A stretch of 64,000 nucleotides of DNA from an uncultured Acetatifactor sp. (GCA_910585015.1 CAJUCT010000015.1:21777-85776), one strand, 5' to 3'. Positions 8,236 to 18,543 are shown, numbered from the stretch's first letter. Numbers and translations are program-made. Notes: generated by a model not told the origin, from the sequence alone.

Positions 8236-11200
8236 ATGAGACAGGGACAATATGTCAGATGTCCGATTGTGGTGGAAGAAAACGACAATAAGTATCCCAG
8301 AAGTTTTGTGTTGGGAAAAATTATGGAACTCAATACTATTTCGGAGGAAGTTAAAGTATGCTTCTTTGATTTACGGCGTAGCGGAAAATTTTACGCACAT
8401 GCTTTTGATAAGACGGTTTTTGCCATGGGTAAGGTCACCCATTGTCCTGCGGCTAGGAAAGCACCGGTGAATACTCCTGGGGGTAAGGGCAAAATAATTA
8501 GGTTATGCGGGGAGCGGGAAGAATTGTTTTTCTATTATATTCTTCTGGAAAATGGCAAAATAGAGAGGTTTTCTGAAGAACGTATGGAGATAGAGTATTC
8601 TGCCGCTGATTACTCGCCGGTAGAACAGTTGAGGCAGTATGAGTTTCAGAATCCGACATGGTTTGCCAACCGGCTATGTGTGAGCGCCAATCTGCACATG
8701 GTAGAGAATGCTATCTATGGATTTGATGTGTTGGCGGGATGCAGGACATTTTTGATGGCTCATCAGATCAGCACGATTGTGAGGGCCTTTGAGGAGCCCA
8801 CCGTTCGCTATATGCTGGCCGATGAGGTGGGGCTTGGTAAAACTATTGAAGCTTGCGCAATTATCAAGATTATGTGCAGCGAGAATCAGAATTTGCGAGT
8901 GCTTTATCTACTTCCTGGAGTGCTGGCGGCCCAATGGGAAAATGAACTTAGATTGAAATTTGGGATTCATGCGTCACATAATCCGGCCATGGGCGCGTAT
9001 GTAAATCACTTTATTCTGCCTGTTGAGGACTTAGACGAGTATTGCGATGCTCTGGGCTATCCATGGGATCTTGTTCTGGTGGATGAGACCCATCGGCTTT
9101 TGGGGATGGAAGATAAATATAGGCTAGTGTACTCCCTTACCCAAAGATGTAAACATGTACTGCTGTTAAGTGCGACTCCAATTCAGGACAGAAAAGAGGA
9201 ATATTTGAGATTACTTGCCCTGCTCTTGCCGGAACGGTATGGTAATATGGATATGGGAGTATTTTCGGAGATTCTTTTCAAACAGAAAAAGATTCAGAGG
9301 CGTGTCAACGCAATGCTTCGCCATATGAATTCTTATGCAGAATATAAAGAGGATACATATGACAAAATAGAGGAATTGGCGGAAGCCTTGAATGATAAAC
9401 ATCTAATTAGGCTGGCGGAGAGAATCGAACTGGAATCTGCGGACGGCGGCTACGAGGCAGCTGGAAAAGCATTGTCTTACATATCAGAGAATTATCGCAT
9501 TGAGCGAAAAGTTATAAGAAACCGACGGGGATATATTGCGGCTACAATGGGGAAAAGAGTCTTGCTGGAGTGTCCCTATGAGATGGCATCGGAGGAAGAA
9601 TGTTACAATGAAAGGAATACATATTATGCATTGCAGCAGTATTTAGCGTATGCGCTGGAAAACAAGCAGATTGATATTTCTATTGCGGAAGTATTGTTGC
9701 AGGCTATGTTCAGTTCTCCTTGGGCCCTGACTAGTACAATGCGGAAGCATGGAGTGGAAGATGAGGAACTATCAACCAATGTCAGGTTGTGGAGAGCCCA
9801 GGCAGAGGATGAAATAAGGAAGATAGATGAGTTGCTGGATCAGGATCCTGACAGGATCAGGGGAAGACTTGTTCGAATAGTCGATTACATTGAGCAGGAA
9901 ATAGGATTGACTGGGAGAGATGTGGGGAAAATAGTCATTTTCTCCGAGTTTGAAGAAACGATTGAAAAAATGGGGGACATTTTAGAAGCCCGGAAAATTT
10001 GTTACAGTAAGTTCTGTGCCAGTCTGGATAGAGAGGTTTTGGAAAATAGTGTATATGAGTTTCAAAATAACATAGATTGTAGGATTATTTTATGTGATGC
10101 CGCCGGAGGAGAGGGGAGAAATTTTCAGATTGCAGATTGGCTGATTTTTATAGATCTTCCATGGAACGCAAATGCCATTGAGCAGAGAATTGGGCGCCTG
10201 GATCGGCTGGGAAGAGAAATAGAGCATCTGGAAGTGCGTTCAATTGTATTTTATTGTCTGGGCTCAATAGAAGAACAACTCTTTCATATTTGGAAGAAGG
10301 GACTTGGCATATTTGGGCAGTCCTTGAGCGGACTTGAGATAATTACCGGCGAATTAAATCAGTCCATTGCGGATGCCTTGGAGGAGGATATTTATAATGG
10401 GCTTGGAAATTCGCTGACTGATATTATTGATATGATGGAAAAGGCTAGGGAGACCGTGGAGGAGGAGCAGTTATATGACTCGGGGAGTGTTATATATCGT
10501 CCCCTATCCCAAGCCGTGGAACAGATGTTACAGACATATCAGGGAAGCGAAGGAAATTTGTTTCAGGCAGCTATGTTGGGTTGGTCTACACAGGCCGGGC
10601 TGAGAAGTAATGCAACAGGGAATCCGAATATTATAGAGTTTGGGGAATATCAGTTTAGTCCCAGAGCGGCGATACAGGCATTATTAATTCCGCCTGACTG
10701 GACAATGTATGAGAATACTTCCATTATGCGGCATGAAGGAAAGATTTTGGGAACCTTTGACAGAGGTACAGCGATAAAGAGAGAGGATTTACTCTTTTTT
10801 TCTCCAGGTGATCCAGTTTTTGACAGTATTGTTGGAAATGCTATGAATAATGGGCGTGGCCGATGCTGTGCTTTTGAGGCTAAAGCCGACTTTGCGTATG
10901 CGGGAGTTTTGTTCGTTTATAATATTGAACCGGATGAAAATTTTTTGCTGTCAAACGGAATTTCACTTCATTTGCTGTCTCATTTTAGAATGTACTTGCC
11001 CATGGAGCAAATCAAAATATTTATTCCGCTGACAGTTAAGAGTAAGGATGTTTCGGAGGAAAAATTGAGAGAATTTATCTCTGATAAACAAAATATTATG
11101 AATGCGACCCACATGGGGGCAAGAAAACCGTCAAAGTCCGGGTTTTCAAAACTGGAAATATTTATGGATGAAAATCCGGAAGAAGTCTGGCTCAATGTGG

Positions 11201-11448
11201 TAAATGCCGCAGAGAGGACTGCAACGGTTCGAGCCAGGAAAAAGGCGGAGGAATTGGCTGAATTGAAGACGGCAAAAAGAGAAATGATCAGGATACTCAA
11301 CGGCTTGGAATCAATTTGTATATATCAGGAAAAAGACTTACAGCAGGTAGAGAAAATGCGGGAGCAATACAAGGCAGTTTATCACGCACTTACCAATTTT
11401 AATGTCGTAGTAGACTCTGTTTGCTTAATAAGGACAAATGAGCGATGA
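8236..11448 (+). CDS. dpdE: SNF2/RapA-type helicase, DpdE-like
   Basis: The 1070-residue protein has an N-terminal region of about 170 residues without a recognised motif. A SNF2/HepA-RapA motor follows: Walker A DEVGLGKT (~196), DETH (~283), SATPIQ, and the C-terminal lobe with GGEGRNFQIADW and IEQRIGRLDRLGR (~650). The last ~300 residues are unassigned. In type, size and position (directly before a RecQ-like helicase, a ~270-residue protein and a ~1000-residue ATPase) it matches DpdE of the 7-deazapurine-DNA (Dpd) islands. The role there is restriction-like DNA processing, inferred rather than shown here. ATG 8236 follows AAGGAGGGAGCC; longer upstream starts would overlap the previous gene by about 95 nt and lack a ribosome site. 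Confidence 0.7.
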   Translation: MRQGQYVRCPIVVEENDNKYPRSFVLGKIMELNTISEEVKVCFFDLRRSGKFYAHAFDKTVFAMGKVTHCPAARKAPVNTPGGKGKIIRLCGEREELFFYYILLENGKIERFSEERMEIEYSAADYSPVEQLRQYEFQNPTWFANRLCVSANLHMVENAIYGFDVLAGCRTFLMAHQISTIVRAFEEPTVRYMLADEVGLGKTIEACAIIKIMCSENQNLRVLYLLPGVLAAQWENELRLKFGIHASHNPAMGAYVNHFILPVEDLDEYCDALGYPWDLVLVDETHRLLGMEDKYRLVYSLTQRCKHVLLLSATPIQDRKEEYLRLLALLLPERYGNMDMGVFSEILFKQKKIQRRVNAMLRHMNSYAEYKEDTYDKIEELAEALNDKHLIRLAERIELESADGGYEAAGKALSYISENYRIERKVIRNRRGYIAATMGKRVLLECPYEMASEEECYNERNTYYALQQYLAYALENKQIDISIAEVLLQAMFSSPWALTSTMRKHGVEDEELSTNVRLWRAQAEDEIRKIDELLDQDPDRIRGRLVRIVDYIEQEIGLTGRDVGKIVIFSEFEETIEKMGDILEARKICYSKFCASLDREVLENSVYEFQNNIDCRIILCDAAGGEGRNFQIADWLIFIDLPWNANAIEQRIGRLDRLGREIEHLEVRSIVFYCLGSIEEQLFHIWKKGLGIFGQSLSGLEIITGELNQSIADALEEDIYNGLGNSLTDIIDMMEKARETVEEEQLYDSGSVIYRPLSQAVEQMLQTYQGSEGNLFQAAMLGWSTQAGLRSNATGNPNIIEFGEYQFSPRAAIQALLIPPDWTMYENTSIMRHEGKILGTFDRGTAIKREDLLFFSPGDPVFDSIVGNAMNNGRGRCCAFEAKADFAYAGVLFVYNIEPDENFLLSNGISLHLLSHFRMYLPMEQIKIFIPLTVKSKDVSEEKLREFISDKQNIMNATHMGARKPSKSGFSKLEIFMDENPEEVWLNVVNAAERTATVRARKKAEELAELKTAKREMIRILNGLESICIYQEKDLQQVEKMREQYKAVYHALTNFNVVVDSVCLIRTNER

Positions 11449-13946
11449 ATTATAACGATATTTTTCTAAAGTATATAAATGGAGAAATAACAGGAGATGT
11501 CGCTGAAGGGCAACTGTCAGATCTGATAGAAAGCAGTATTTACGCTGGTTTTTTTAGAGAGGCGGCGCAGGCAGAGGTCATGCGCACTTATTTTATTCGA
11601 TATCGACAGTATGATCGAGGACAAATTAATCCTTTGGATTTCCTGTTATATATAAGAGATCTAATCTTGTTTGTGGGGAAAATGCATTTACCCAGGTTGG
11701 TAATGGATATGGTGTCTAGTAGTGGTTCTGAAATAGGATTATATGTAACGGGAGAAGGCAGTGTTGATGTAGTGGCCGGATATCCGGAGTACTTGCGGGA
11801 TGCAAAACAGTTTCTTGAGGAAGTCTATCATTTAGATGACTCGCAGGTAGCGCGGACTAAACCCAGTACCGGTGACGGGCTTTTGCGTAAAAATTCTCAG
11901 TTTTCCGGGTATTGTTCTTTTGAACAGAAAATTGCGGTTCATACGGCGGTAAATTTGCCGAATGATTATACATTGATGGTCTCCCTGCCTACAGGAGGCG
12001 GAAAGAGTTTAATTACGCAGATGCTGGCAACCTGTGAGCAGAAACTAACACTGGTGATTGTTCCCACGGTTTCCTTGGCTATGGATCAGTATATTCAAGC
12101 CAGAAAATGTATGCGGCTTGATAGTGCAGATGAAGCCGTTTTTTATTATAAAGCGAGAATGAATGACTCTGAGATCAGTAAGAGTGTTTGGGCGATAAAA
12201 AATAGAAAGGCCCGGATGCTCATCGCCTCTCCCGAGGCGATACTGAAAAATAACAGATTAAATCAGGTATTACGAGAAGCAGCGGAGAATAATTATTTGA
12301 GAAATGTTGTGATAGATGAGGCCCATATTGTTCCGGATTGGGGAATAAAGTTTAGACCGGAATTTCAGATTTTTGCGGTTGTATTAAAAGAATTGCGTAT
12401 GCTGGCAGGCAATACCATGCGGACATATCTGTTGTCCGCTACCCTGTCGGAAGACGTGGTATCTACACTGTTTGATTTATTTGGTCAAGAGGGGAAAAAT
12501 CTTCAGTATAGATGTGATTCGTTGAGGCAGGAGCCTCGTTATGTTTTTCTGTCGGAAAGGAATTATTCTAAACGTGAGAATGTGGTTCTGGAACTGGTAA
12601 AATACTTGCCCAAGCCAATGATTGTCTATGTGATTGAACCTCGGGTTGCGGAGACATATCGCGAACAATTACAGAGGCTGGGTTTTAGGAATATATGCAC
12701 ATTTACAGGAGACACAAAGGAACATGAAAAAGAAGAGATATTGAGAAAGTGGAAAAGCAATGAGATTGATATTATCTTTGCCACATCGGCATTTGGCGTG
12801 GGTGTGGATAAAAGGAATGTGAGAACCATCGTCCATGCGTGTGTTCCTGAGAATTTGAGCAGATTTTACCAAGAGGTAGGCCGCGGGGGACGAGACGGAC
12901 TGCCGTCGTTAAGTGTAATGGTTCCGTATGTGGGCACTGAAGATTCAAAGAGTGACTTAAATAAGGCATTTGGGCTTGTAAAGAGTGACGTGCTTACAGT
13001 AGAGAATCTGATTCCCAGATGGAAAAGTATTTTGTCCAGTACATATTCTATAATTGACGGCGATATGATAACGGCCGACCTTAATGCCGTCCCGGACACT
13101 TTTACGGTTGAAGAGGCGCAACGAGCCGGAACGCAGAATATGGGATGGAATGTAAATATGCTGCTCCTTATGTACAGGCAGAAGTATATTGACATAATAA
13201 GTGCTAAGTTCGACACGTCTAAAAAGACATATTATTTTAAATTCAAATTGCTGGATATGGATTTGCTGACAGATTTTTCCAGGTTGAAGATGGAATTAAA
13301 ACCTGACCGGCAAAAGGAGTACGACCAGCAGGTGGAAGGCTATTATAGAATAAAGAAGTTGGTACGTAGACCTAATTCAAAGTGTTGGGGAAAGCATTTT
13401 TCTTCGCTGTTTCCTCTGGCTGAAAATGTGTGTCAGGGATGTCCGTTTCATCCCACAGAGAAGATCGTCGGAGACGGGGGGATTAAGATTCGGCAAAAAT
13501 TATGCATTTATCGGGAGGCGGATCGACCGAACGTAAAATTGGCACGTTTGATGGGGCGTGAGTTATTGGACATGCTACTTACAATTGAAGACAATGGAGC
13601 GGTTGATATAGAGCAGTTGATTGCCAAGATAGGAACTTTGGAGATTTCTGCGTTAGTTCTTCCGGTTATTCCAGATGAGCACATTTTTTCGAATTGTTTA
13701 TTGTTAAGCTTTGAAGAATTTTTGGTGGTGTCCAGGAATGTGCCTTGGCTGTTTTATAAAGGGGTTGCAATTCTTTTAGGAAATGATGCGGACCAGAATA
13801 ATCAGGTTTACTGCATGGCTAATTCGGCGTATATGAAACAATATCGCCGCATATGGATATGCAGTGAAAATACCTATATATATTCAAAGCAGCGGCGAAT
13901 AAACGATTTCCTGGAGGGACGTATAGAAGCTTTGGAAAAAATATAG
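11445..13946 (+). CDS. dpdF: RecQ-like DEAD/DEAH-box helicase, DpdF-like
   Basis: An 833-residue superfamily 2 helicase. Motifs: Walker A PTGGGKS (~183), DEAH in VVIDEAHIVPDWG (~291), SATL, and the RecQ-like FGVGVDKRNVR...YQEVGRGGRDG block. After the motor, cysteines at about 647, 663, 666 and 687 (NVCQGCPFHP, KLCIY) could bind zinc or an Fe-S cluster. The first ~170 residues are unassigned. ATG overlaps the stop of the previous gene (ATGA, 4 nt) with no separate strong ribosome site, so translation is probably coupled. Family and order match DpdF in Dpd islands. It is clearly distinct from the housekeeping-type RecQ at 43641. Confidence 0.7.
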   Translation: MNYNDIFLKYINGEITGDVAEGQLSDLIESSIYAGFFREAAQAEVMRTYFIRYRQYDRGQINPLDFLLYIRDLILFVGKMHLPRLVMDMVSSSGSEIGLYVTGEGSVDVVAGYPEYLRDAKQFLEEVYHLDDSQVARTKPSTGDGLLRKNSQFSGYCSFEQKIAVHTAVNLPNDYTLMVSLPTGGGKSLITQMLATCEQKLTLVIVPTVSLAMDQYIQARKCMRLDSADEAVFYYKARMNDSEISKSVWAIKNRKARMLIASPEAILKNNRLNQVLREAAENNYLRNVVIDEAHIVPDWGIKFRPEFQIFAVVLKELRMLAGNTMRTYLLSATLSEDVVSTLFDLFGQEGKNLQYRCDSLRQEPRYVFLSERNYSKRENVVLELVKYLPKPMIVYVIEPRVAETYREQLQRLGFRNICTFTGDTKEHEKEEILRKWKSNEIDIIFATSAFGVGVDKRNVRTIVHACVPENLSRFYQEVGRGGRDGLPSLSVMVPYVGTEDSKSDLNKAFGLVKSDVLTVENLIPRWKSILSSTYSIIDGDMITADLNAVPDTFTVEEAQRAGTQNMGWNVNMLLLMYRQKYIDIISAKFDTSKKTYYFKFKLLDMDLLTDFSRLKMELKPDRQKEYDQQVEGYYRIKKLVRRPNSKCWGKHFSSLFPLAENVCQGCPFHPTEKIVGDGGIKIRQKLCIYREADRPNVKLARLMGRELLDMLLTIEDNGAVDIEQLIAKIGTLEISALVLPVIPDEHIFSNCLLLSFEEFLVVSRNVPWLFYKGVAILLGNDADQNNQVYCMANSAYMKQYRRIWICSENTYIYSKQRRINDFLEGRIEALEKI

Positions 13947-13958
13947 GAGGGGTAGAGA

Positions 13959-14759
13959 ATGTTCAAAAATTACTATGACCGCATGAGACCAGCGGCAACG
14001 CCGGAGAGAGTTCTGTCTATTTGCAGAATTGTGAATGGCGGAAAATATAGCGCCAATGAGATTAGAAGAATTTGCCAGTTAAAAGTCTGTGATCCGGAGG
14101 ACAATGCCCCGATGGATGAGGCTATAAGATATTCTATTTCCGCAGCGGAGGAATTGGGTTTTATTTCCAAGGATAGTGGTGGAATTTATCATTTTGAAAA
14201 AACGGAGGATGAGATTTCAGATTATATTTCTTTTAGGAAAACTGTTCAAAAGGTAGCGTTCGTCAACAAAAACAGTACCTTTTTTAAGGTTACTGAGTGG
14301 TATATCGCTCAAAATGAGCGGGTTTTTGCAATAAATAAGTTTGAGGATTTTTCTGCTGAGATCATTAAAGCCGGATTGGACAGAGTAGATGAAAACGATG
14401 TACTGGGATGGAGATTTTGGATGAGATTTCTTGGAATTGCGTATCAGTTTCATAAAACGCTGATTCCAAACATGAATATTCGTATACAGGATGCGATGCA
14501 GGAAATACCTAAGGGAACTGAATTGACCTGTGCGGAAACAGTTGAATGGATTCGGACAAGTATTCCCGAGGCAGCTTCTTCGTGCAGTATGGAGGGACTT
14601 TGCCTTGCCATTTCGAATGGGCTCAGAACCTTAGAGGAAGAAAAAAAAATAAAGATTATCTCTACTCCGGACGCCGCCAAAGTGGGATTATATCATCTGA
14701 ACGGCGTGGAACTAAATGACTTTTCCAGCATTGTGATCAAGGAGGAAATGTATGACTAG
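13959..14759 (+). CDS. dpdG: DpdG-like protein with N-terminal winged-helix character
   Basis: 266 residues. The N-terminal ~90 residues read like a winged-helix domain: ATPERVLSICRIVNGG, then a helical repeat and AAEELGFISKDSGGIYHF, a typical end-of-helix plus beta-wing pattern. The middle is helical and aromatic-rich with no catalytic motif. Start ATG 13959 has AGGAGGGG 7-8 nt upstream, and the end overlaps the next gene by 8 nt. Placement between the RecQ-like helicase and the large ATPase is the position DpdG takes in Dpd islands. A DNA-reading or adaptor role for the complex is inference; the homology call rests partly on gene order. Confidence 0.55.
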   Translation: MFKNYYDRMRPAATPERVLSICRIVNGGKYSANEIRRICQLKVCDPEDNAPMDEAIRYSISAAEELGFISKDSGGIYHFEKTEDEISDYISFRKTVQKVAFVNKNSTFFKVTEWYIAQNERVFAINKFEDFSAEIIKAGLDRVDENDVLGWRFWMRFLGIAYQFHKTLIPNMNIRIQDAMQEIPKGTELTCAETVEWIRTSIPEAASSCSMEGLCLAISNGLRTLEEEKKIKIISTPDAAKVGLYHLNGVELNDFSSIVIKEEMYD

Positions 14760-17700
14760 GTGGACGGATATGGCTGACCGAATGGATAAGTTGGTCATAA
14801 AAAAAGATGGGACAGCGACGGACATTGAATATTTTATGGCAACGCATGTGCCGTTTCAGGATCTGGAATTTGTAGAATTCGGAGAGACAGAGTCTTTTGT
14901 GTCGTCTTCCAATCTCCATCTGACGGAAGAAGAAATCTATGAGAGATATATTGTCAATAAGGCCAATAAGCATCAGATGTTGATCGTCCGAGGAACCAAT
15001 GGAACGGGTAAATCACATTTGATCTGCTGGCTTTACAATCGATTGACGGCAGACAGGGTTAATTATGATGATTCCCGTGAAAAAGTGATTTTTTTGCGGA
15101 GGCTGGACAACACGATCCGCGGAGCCATTCAGCAGATGTTGGAGGAGGGGCTTGTACAGGAGACGGAACTCCGGGAGAAATTCAAGAAGTTTTGTGAGGC
15201 CGCCGAATCTCAGGACGAAGCGGAGTTTAAAATTACAATTTACAACTCCTATGCCATGCGTGTAGCTACAGATACCTCGGGACAGGTATATAAACCTGTT
15301 ATGTGCAGAAATATTTCCAGTTTTATGCATGACTCTCGTGTACAGGATTATATGATGAGAGAGGGTGGACCGATAGACCGCTGTTATAATAGAATTAATT
15401 CCGGCGCAAACAGAACGGGTGATGCAGACACTATATTTACGGAAAAGGATTTTGTTTTTCCGGCGGAAGTCGCGAGAAGTATAAAAAGAGATTCCGCAGA
15501 GGAAGTAAGGGGATTTTATATTGACGAATTGCGGGATGATCCTGATGCGATAGCCAAATTGGTTGCCTATTTAAATAAGTACACATCTACGGTTATGCAA
15601 AGCTGTGCGAATATTAGCAGTGAAAACGCAAGGGATTTGTTTGTGAACCTTCGGAAGAACTTATATGCGCAGGGCAAAAATCTCACACTGTTCATTGAAG
15701 ATTTTACATCCTTAAGTATTGTGGAGAGCGAACTCCTAACGGCACTTGTGGTGGAAAATGGGGGAAAATATAGTGATTTGTGTCGTGTGTCCTCTGTGAT
15801 TGGTATCACAGATGGATATTATGATTCATTCAGGGATAACTTTAAAAATAGGGTAACAAAGCAGATTATTGTAAAGGAGCAGGCATTTAGCGATGAGCGT
15901 TTTGTGCTTGAGATGGCGGCAAGATATCTGAACGCTATTTATTGTTCTCCAGAACAGATAAAAAGTTGGTATGAAGACGGAGCCTATCAGGACGAATTGC
16001 CGGATTCCGGATTTAAGCCTGACTTTGTCTGGGATTATGTGAATGTTCAAGGAAGGGAACTCACACTGTATCCATTTAATAAGAAAAGTATTATTGGCCT
16101 GTACAATCGGTTAAAGAATAAGACACCCAGATACTTTCTTGAATATGTGGTTCGCTATTTCTTTGGTAAGTTTGCGGATGGGATGGAGTATGGGGACGGG
16201 TGGGAATTTCCGGGACTTCCGGGATTTATTCGCTCTTCTCCGATGGACGGGGTATATGCGAACAGCGTGGAAAAATCATCTCTCTCAGAAAAGGATCAAC
16301 AGCGTTTAAAGATACTGCTGGCCACATGGGGAGATGGAACCTCTGAAGCGAAAGACGGCAATGTGGGGGGAGTTTCATATGCGTTCATCCAGCAAATAGG
16401 ATTGGGAGCATTCAAAGGAATTGGAGGTTCAGAGTCTTCGGTACAGCGGGGTCCAGATTCTGATGTGATATCAGGTTCAGAACCATTTACCAGGGCAGTT
16501 ACGCAGCCCACGGTTAAAAGCAAAAAAGAGGTGAAATTTGAAAAGAGAATAGAAGATATAGAGTCATGGTATGAGGATAAGAAACAACTGGCGTATTCGG
16601 CTGATTACAATAAATGGGTGAGAGATTTTGTCGTGCAGGGAATCCCATGGCAGGATGAAGAGGCTCCGGGCGCACTTGTGGACAGGAGATATAAAGCCTC
16701 TGATTTTGTGTTTATCGAGGGAGCAGTGACGGCAAATAGAGAAGAAAAGTCTGTTGTGGCTTTGAAACGCGACCCTGAAAGCAGAGATATCATAACAGGA
16801 TTAGCCTATTTCAATTATTATAGCAGTTGGGATTTTAAACATGCCGCATATTATCAGATGAAAATGGTTAGTTGGCTAGAGAAGAATATAGATGTTTTTA
16901 AGGAAAGGATTTTTGGTAGCTACTTGGGTTCGGGAGTCCAGCCGATTATAACATGGTGTTTGGCTGTTGAATATATCCAACGGCTTATAATGGGGGAGGA
17001 TATAGGGAAGTTGAACAAAGAACAACTTCTCAGTAAATTGATAAAGACTGAACCAAAGAGTCCAAATATCCTACACAGAAATACTGTTTGGAATGATACA
17101 ATTACATTTCTGAAAAACAGCAATGCATCCATAGCGGAGTATATCAGAGCCATATTGAAAGCTGGAAGTAATTCTATGATGGGTGTTATTGGGGATCCTT
17201 CTACTTCTGGTGCGGTGGAATGTTATAGAACCAATGAATTATATGTGTCCATGGAACATCTTCAGAAGGTTAATTGGGATTTAAGAGGAGAACTTCCAGA
17301 CAAAGGCGATTCGCGTTTTTATATGCAGATTGTAAATCATTTATTGAACATTTATGATAAACTGGCGCATCTTGTGGGAAAAGAAAAGAAACTGGCACAA
17401 GAGACAATAGATTCTCTTGAGAAGATTTTAGGTGAAAAGCCGAACCAACAAGTACTGATTAATGCAATTAAGTGTATTCGGTCTTTTTATTGTATATGCG
17501 ATACTGCTCATGTGCCATATAAAACGGAACTAAAAATCAAATTTGATATAAAGCCTATTGAATATGCGAACAGGGTAATGGAACTATATAATGTTCTCGA
17601 CGAAAGTATAAAACAGGATGATATGATTGATTTACTTAAGGCGTATTCTGGTAATCCAAGTGGAGAGTTAAGTAATATAGTAGATGATTTGACAGCACTG

Positions 17701-17844
17701 GAAGAGTTTGCTCAGGCACAAGAAAAAGCACATAAAAATTTACAGGGTAATATTGAACAGATTGACCCATTGCTTGTGGAAAGTACGCTTAAGAAACTTG
17801 GAATAATTAGTGAAACGCTTGAAAAACTGGAGGTGGGTGTATGA
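14752..17844 (+). CDS. dpdH: Large P-loop ATPase, DpdH-like
   Basis: 1030 residues with one P-loop near the N-terminus: Walker A GTNGTGKS (~81-88) in a hydrophobic context (MLIVRG before, HLICWLYNRL after) and a candidate Walker B LTLFIEDFTS (~313). Helicase motifs of SF1/SF2 are not visible, so this looks like an AAA/STAND-like ATPase rather than a helicase. The remaining ~700 residues are mixed helical, with no nuclease signature seen. ATG 14752 overlaps the previous gene by 8 nt and is preceded by AAGGAGGAAATGT. Size, single P-loop and position match DpdH. DptF/DptH of the classical PT-restriction system are also P-loop proteins, and a distant relation cannot be excluded by eye. Confidence 0.6.
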   Translation: MTRWTDMADRMDKLVIKKDGTATDIEYFMATHVPFQDLEFVEFGETESFVSSSNLHLTEEEIYERYIVNKANKHQMLIVRGTNGTGKSHLICWLYNRLTADRVNYDDSREKVIFLRRLDNTIRGAIQQMLEEGLVQETELREKFKKFCEAAESQDEAEFKITIYNSYAMRVATDTSGQVYKPVMCRNISSFMHDSRVQDYMMREGGPIDRCYNRINSGANRTGDADTIFTEKDFVFPAEVARSIKRDSAEEVRGFYIDELRDDPDAIAKLVAYLNKYTSTVMQSCANISSENARDLFVNLRKNLYAQGKNLTLFIEDFTSLSIVESELLTALVVENGGKYSDLCRVSSVIGITDGYYDSFRDNFKNRVTKQIIVKEQAFSDERFVLEMAARYLNAIYCSPEQIKSWYEDGAYQDELPDSGFKPDFVWDYVNVQGRELTLYPFNKKSIIGLYNRLKNKTPRYFLEYVVRYFFGKFADGMEYGDGWEFPGLPGFIRSSPMDGVYANSVEKSSLSEKDQQRLKILLATWGDGTSEAKDGNVGGVSYAFIQQIGLGAFKGIGGSESSVQRGPDSDVISGSEPFTRAVTQPTVKSKKEVKFEKRIEDIESWYEDKKQLAYSADYNKWVRDFVVQGIPWQDEEAPGALVDRRYKASDFVFIEGAVTANREEKSVVALKRDPESRDIITGLAYFNYYSSWDFKHAAYYQMKMVSWLEKNIDVFKERIFGSYLGSGVQPIITWCLAVEYIQRLIMGEDIGKLNKEQLLSKLIKTEPKSPNILHRNTVWNDTITFLKNSNASIAEYIRAILKAGSNSMMGVIGDPSTSGAVECYRTNELYVSMEHLQKVNWDLRGELPDKGDSRFYMQIVNHLLNIYDKLAHLVGKEKKLAQETIDSLEKILGEKPNQQVLINAIKCIRSFYCICDTAHVPYKTELKIKFDIKPIEYANRVMELYNVLDESIKQDDMIDLLKAYSGNPSGELSNIVDDLTALEEFAQAQEKAHKNLQGNIEQIDPLLVESTLKKLGIISETLEKLEVGV

Positions 17845-18506
17845 TTGTGGAGTCTTTAAATAATGCAGGGAACGCTATGATGACTTTTGTATCTCTTGCA
17901 AATGACAAAGCCGCCATGGAGCGCTATAAAGACCAAATCGGACGATTAAGTTTGTTGACCTATAAATTGGAACAGCTTTTAAATATAGTGGATTCCATAA
18001 AAGAGGAGGAAATCGCTACAATTACATTTCGTCCCGAAATGAGAGATTCCTTGCAGGATGCAATAGATTCCTGCGGAGAAAGGACAAAGGACCGAAAACT
18101 GGATGCAGACACGGTGAATGCCTTGAAGAACGCGGTGGAGTCATGCCGATTATTTGTTGAAAACGCCTGGAAAACAGAGGCAATGCCACCTTATTTAGAA
18201 TTGTTGAATTCTCTGAAATCACTGAAATCCTTATTGCAAAACGGGGGAGAAGTGGATAGAGTCATTGCCTCTATAGAAAAAATTCAAGAAAGCTTGCCAC
18301 AGTCCGATAGGATGGTAAAGAACTTTAAGGAGGATACTATAAGAGCCAGGCAGATGGTCGATGATCTGCATTTAATACCAGAGGCTGAAATGTTTATCAG
18401 TAAAGTTCGATTGCAGAAAGCCACGGTAGCGGACTTATATGATGAGACCATACTTAAGTGGATAAAGGATAATCATCTGGAGAAACAGTTGAAAATCAAA
18501 TTTTAA
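17841..18506 (+). CDS. Helical protein of unknown function, last gene of the effector operon
   Basis: 221 residues, almost entirely amphipathic helices, with coiled-coil-like stretches (ATMERYKDQI-like and LNSLKSLKSLLQ regions). No enzymatic motif, signal peptide or membrane helix. Its ATG overlaps the stop of the ATPase gene by 4 nt (ATGA), so it is almost certainly co-translated and may be a structural partner of that ATPase. It occupies the place of DpdI in Dpd islands, but I cannot claim homology. The operon ends here at a terminator-like hairpin. Confidence 0.6.
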   Translation: MIVESLNNAGNAMMTFVSLANDKAAMERYKDQIGRLSLLTYKLEQLLNIVDSIKEEEIATITFRPEMRDSLQDAIDSCGERTKDRKLDADTVNALKNAVESCRLFVENAWKTEAMPPYLELLNSLKSLKSLLQNGGEVDRVIASIEKIQESLPQSDRMVKNFKEDTIRARQMVDDLHLIPEAEMFISKVRLQKATVADLYDETILKWIKDNHLEKQLKIKF

Positions 18507-18511
18507 AAGGG

Positions 18512-18543
18512 CATCCAGTCAAGCTTGGATACTTGGCTGGATG
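18512..18543. terminator. Terminator-like hairpin between the convergent operons
   Basis: Arms CATCCAGTCAAG (18512-18523) and CTTGGCTGGATG (18532-18543) pair over 12 bp with one G-T pair and an 8-nt loop. It fills the 41-bp space between the effector operon and dndA. A/T-rich sequence flanks both sides (TTTTAAAAGGG on the left, TAATCTATATAATC on the right), suiting a bidirectional terminator. Confidence 0.7.

Noticed and set aside
14752..17844. Calling the large ATPase DptF or DptH and the island a classical DndFGH system
   Set aside because: Only one long P-loop protein is present, with SNF2 and RecQ-like helicases before it, and no DptG/DptF/DptH set; gene order fits Dpd far better.
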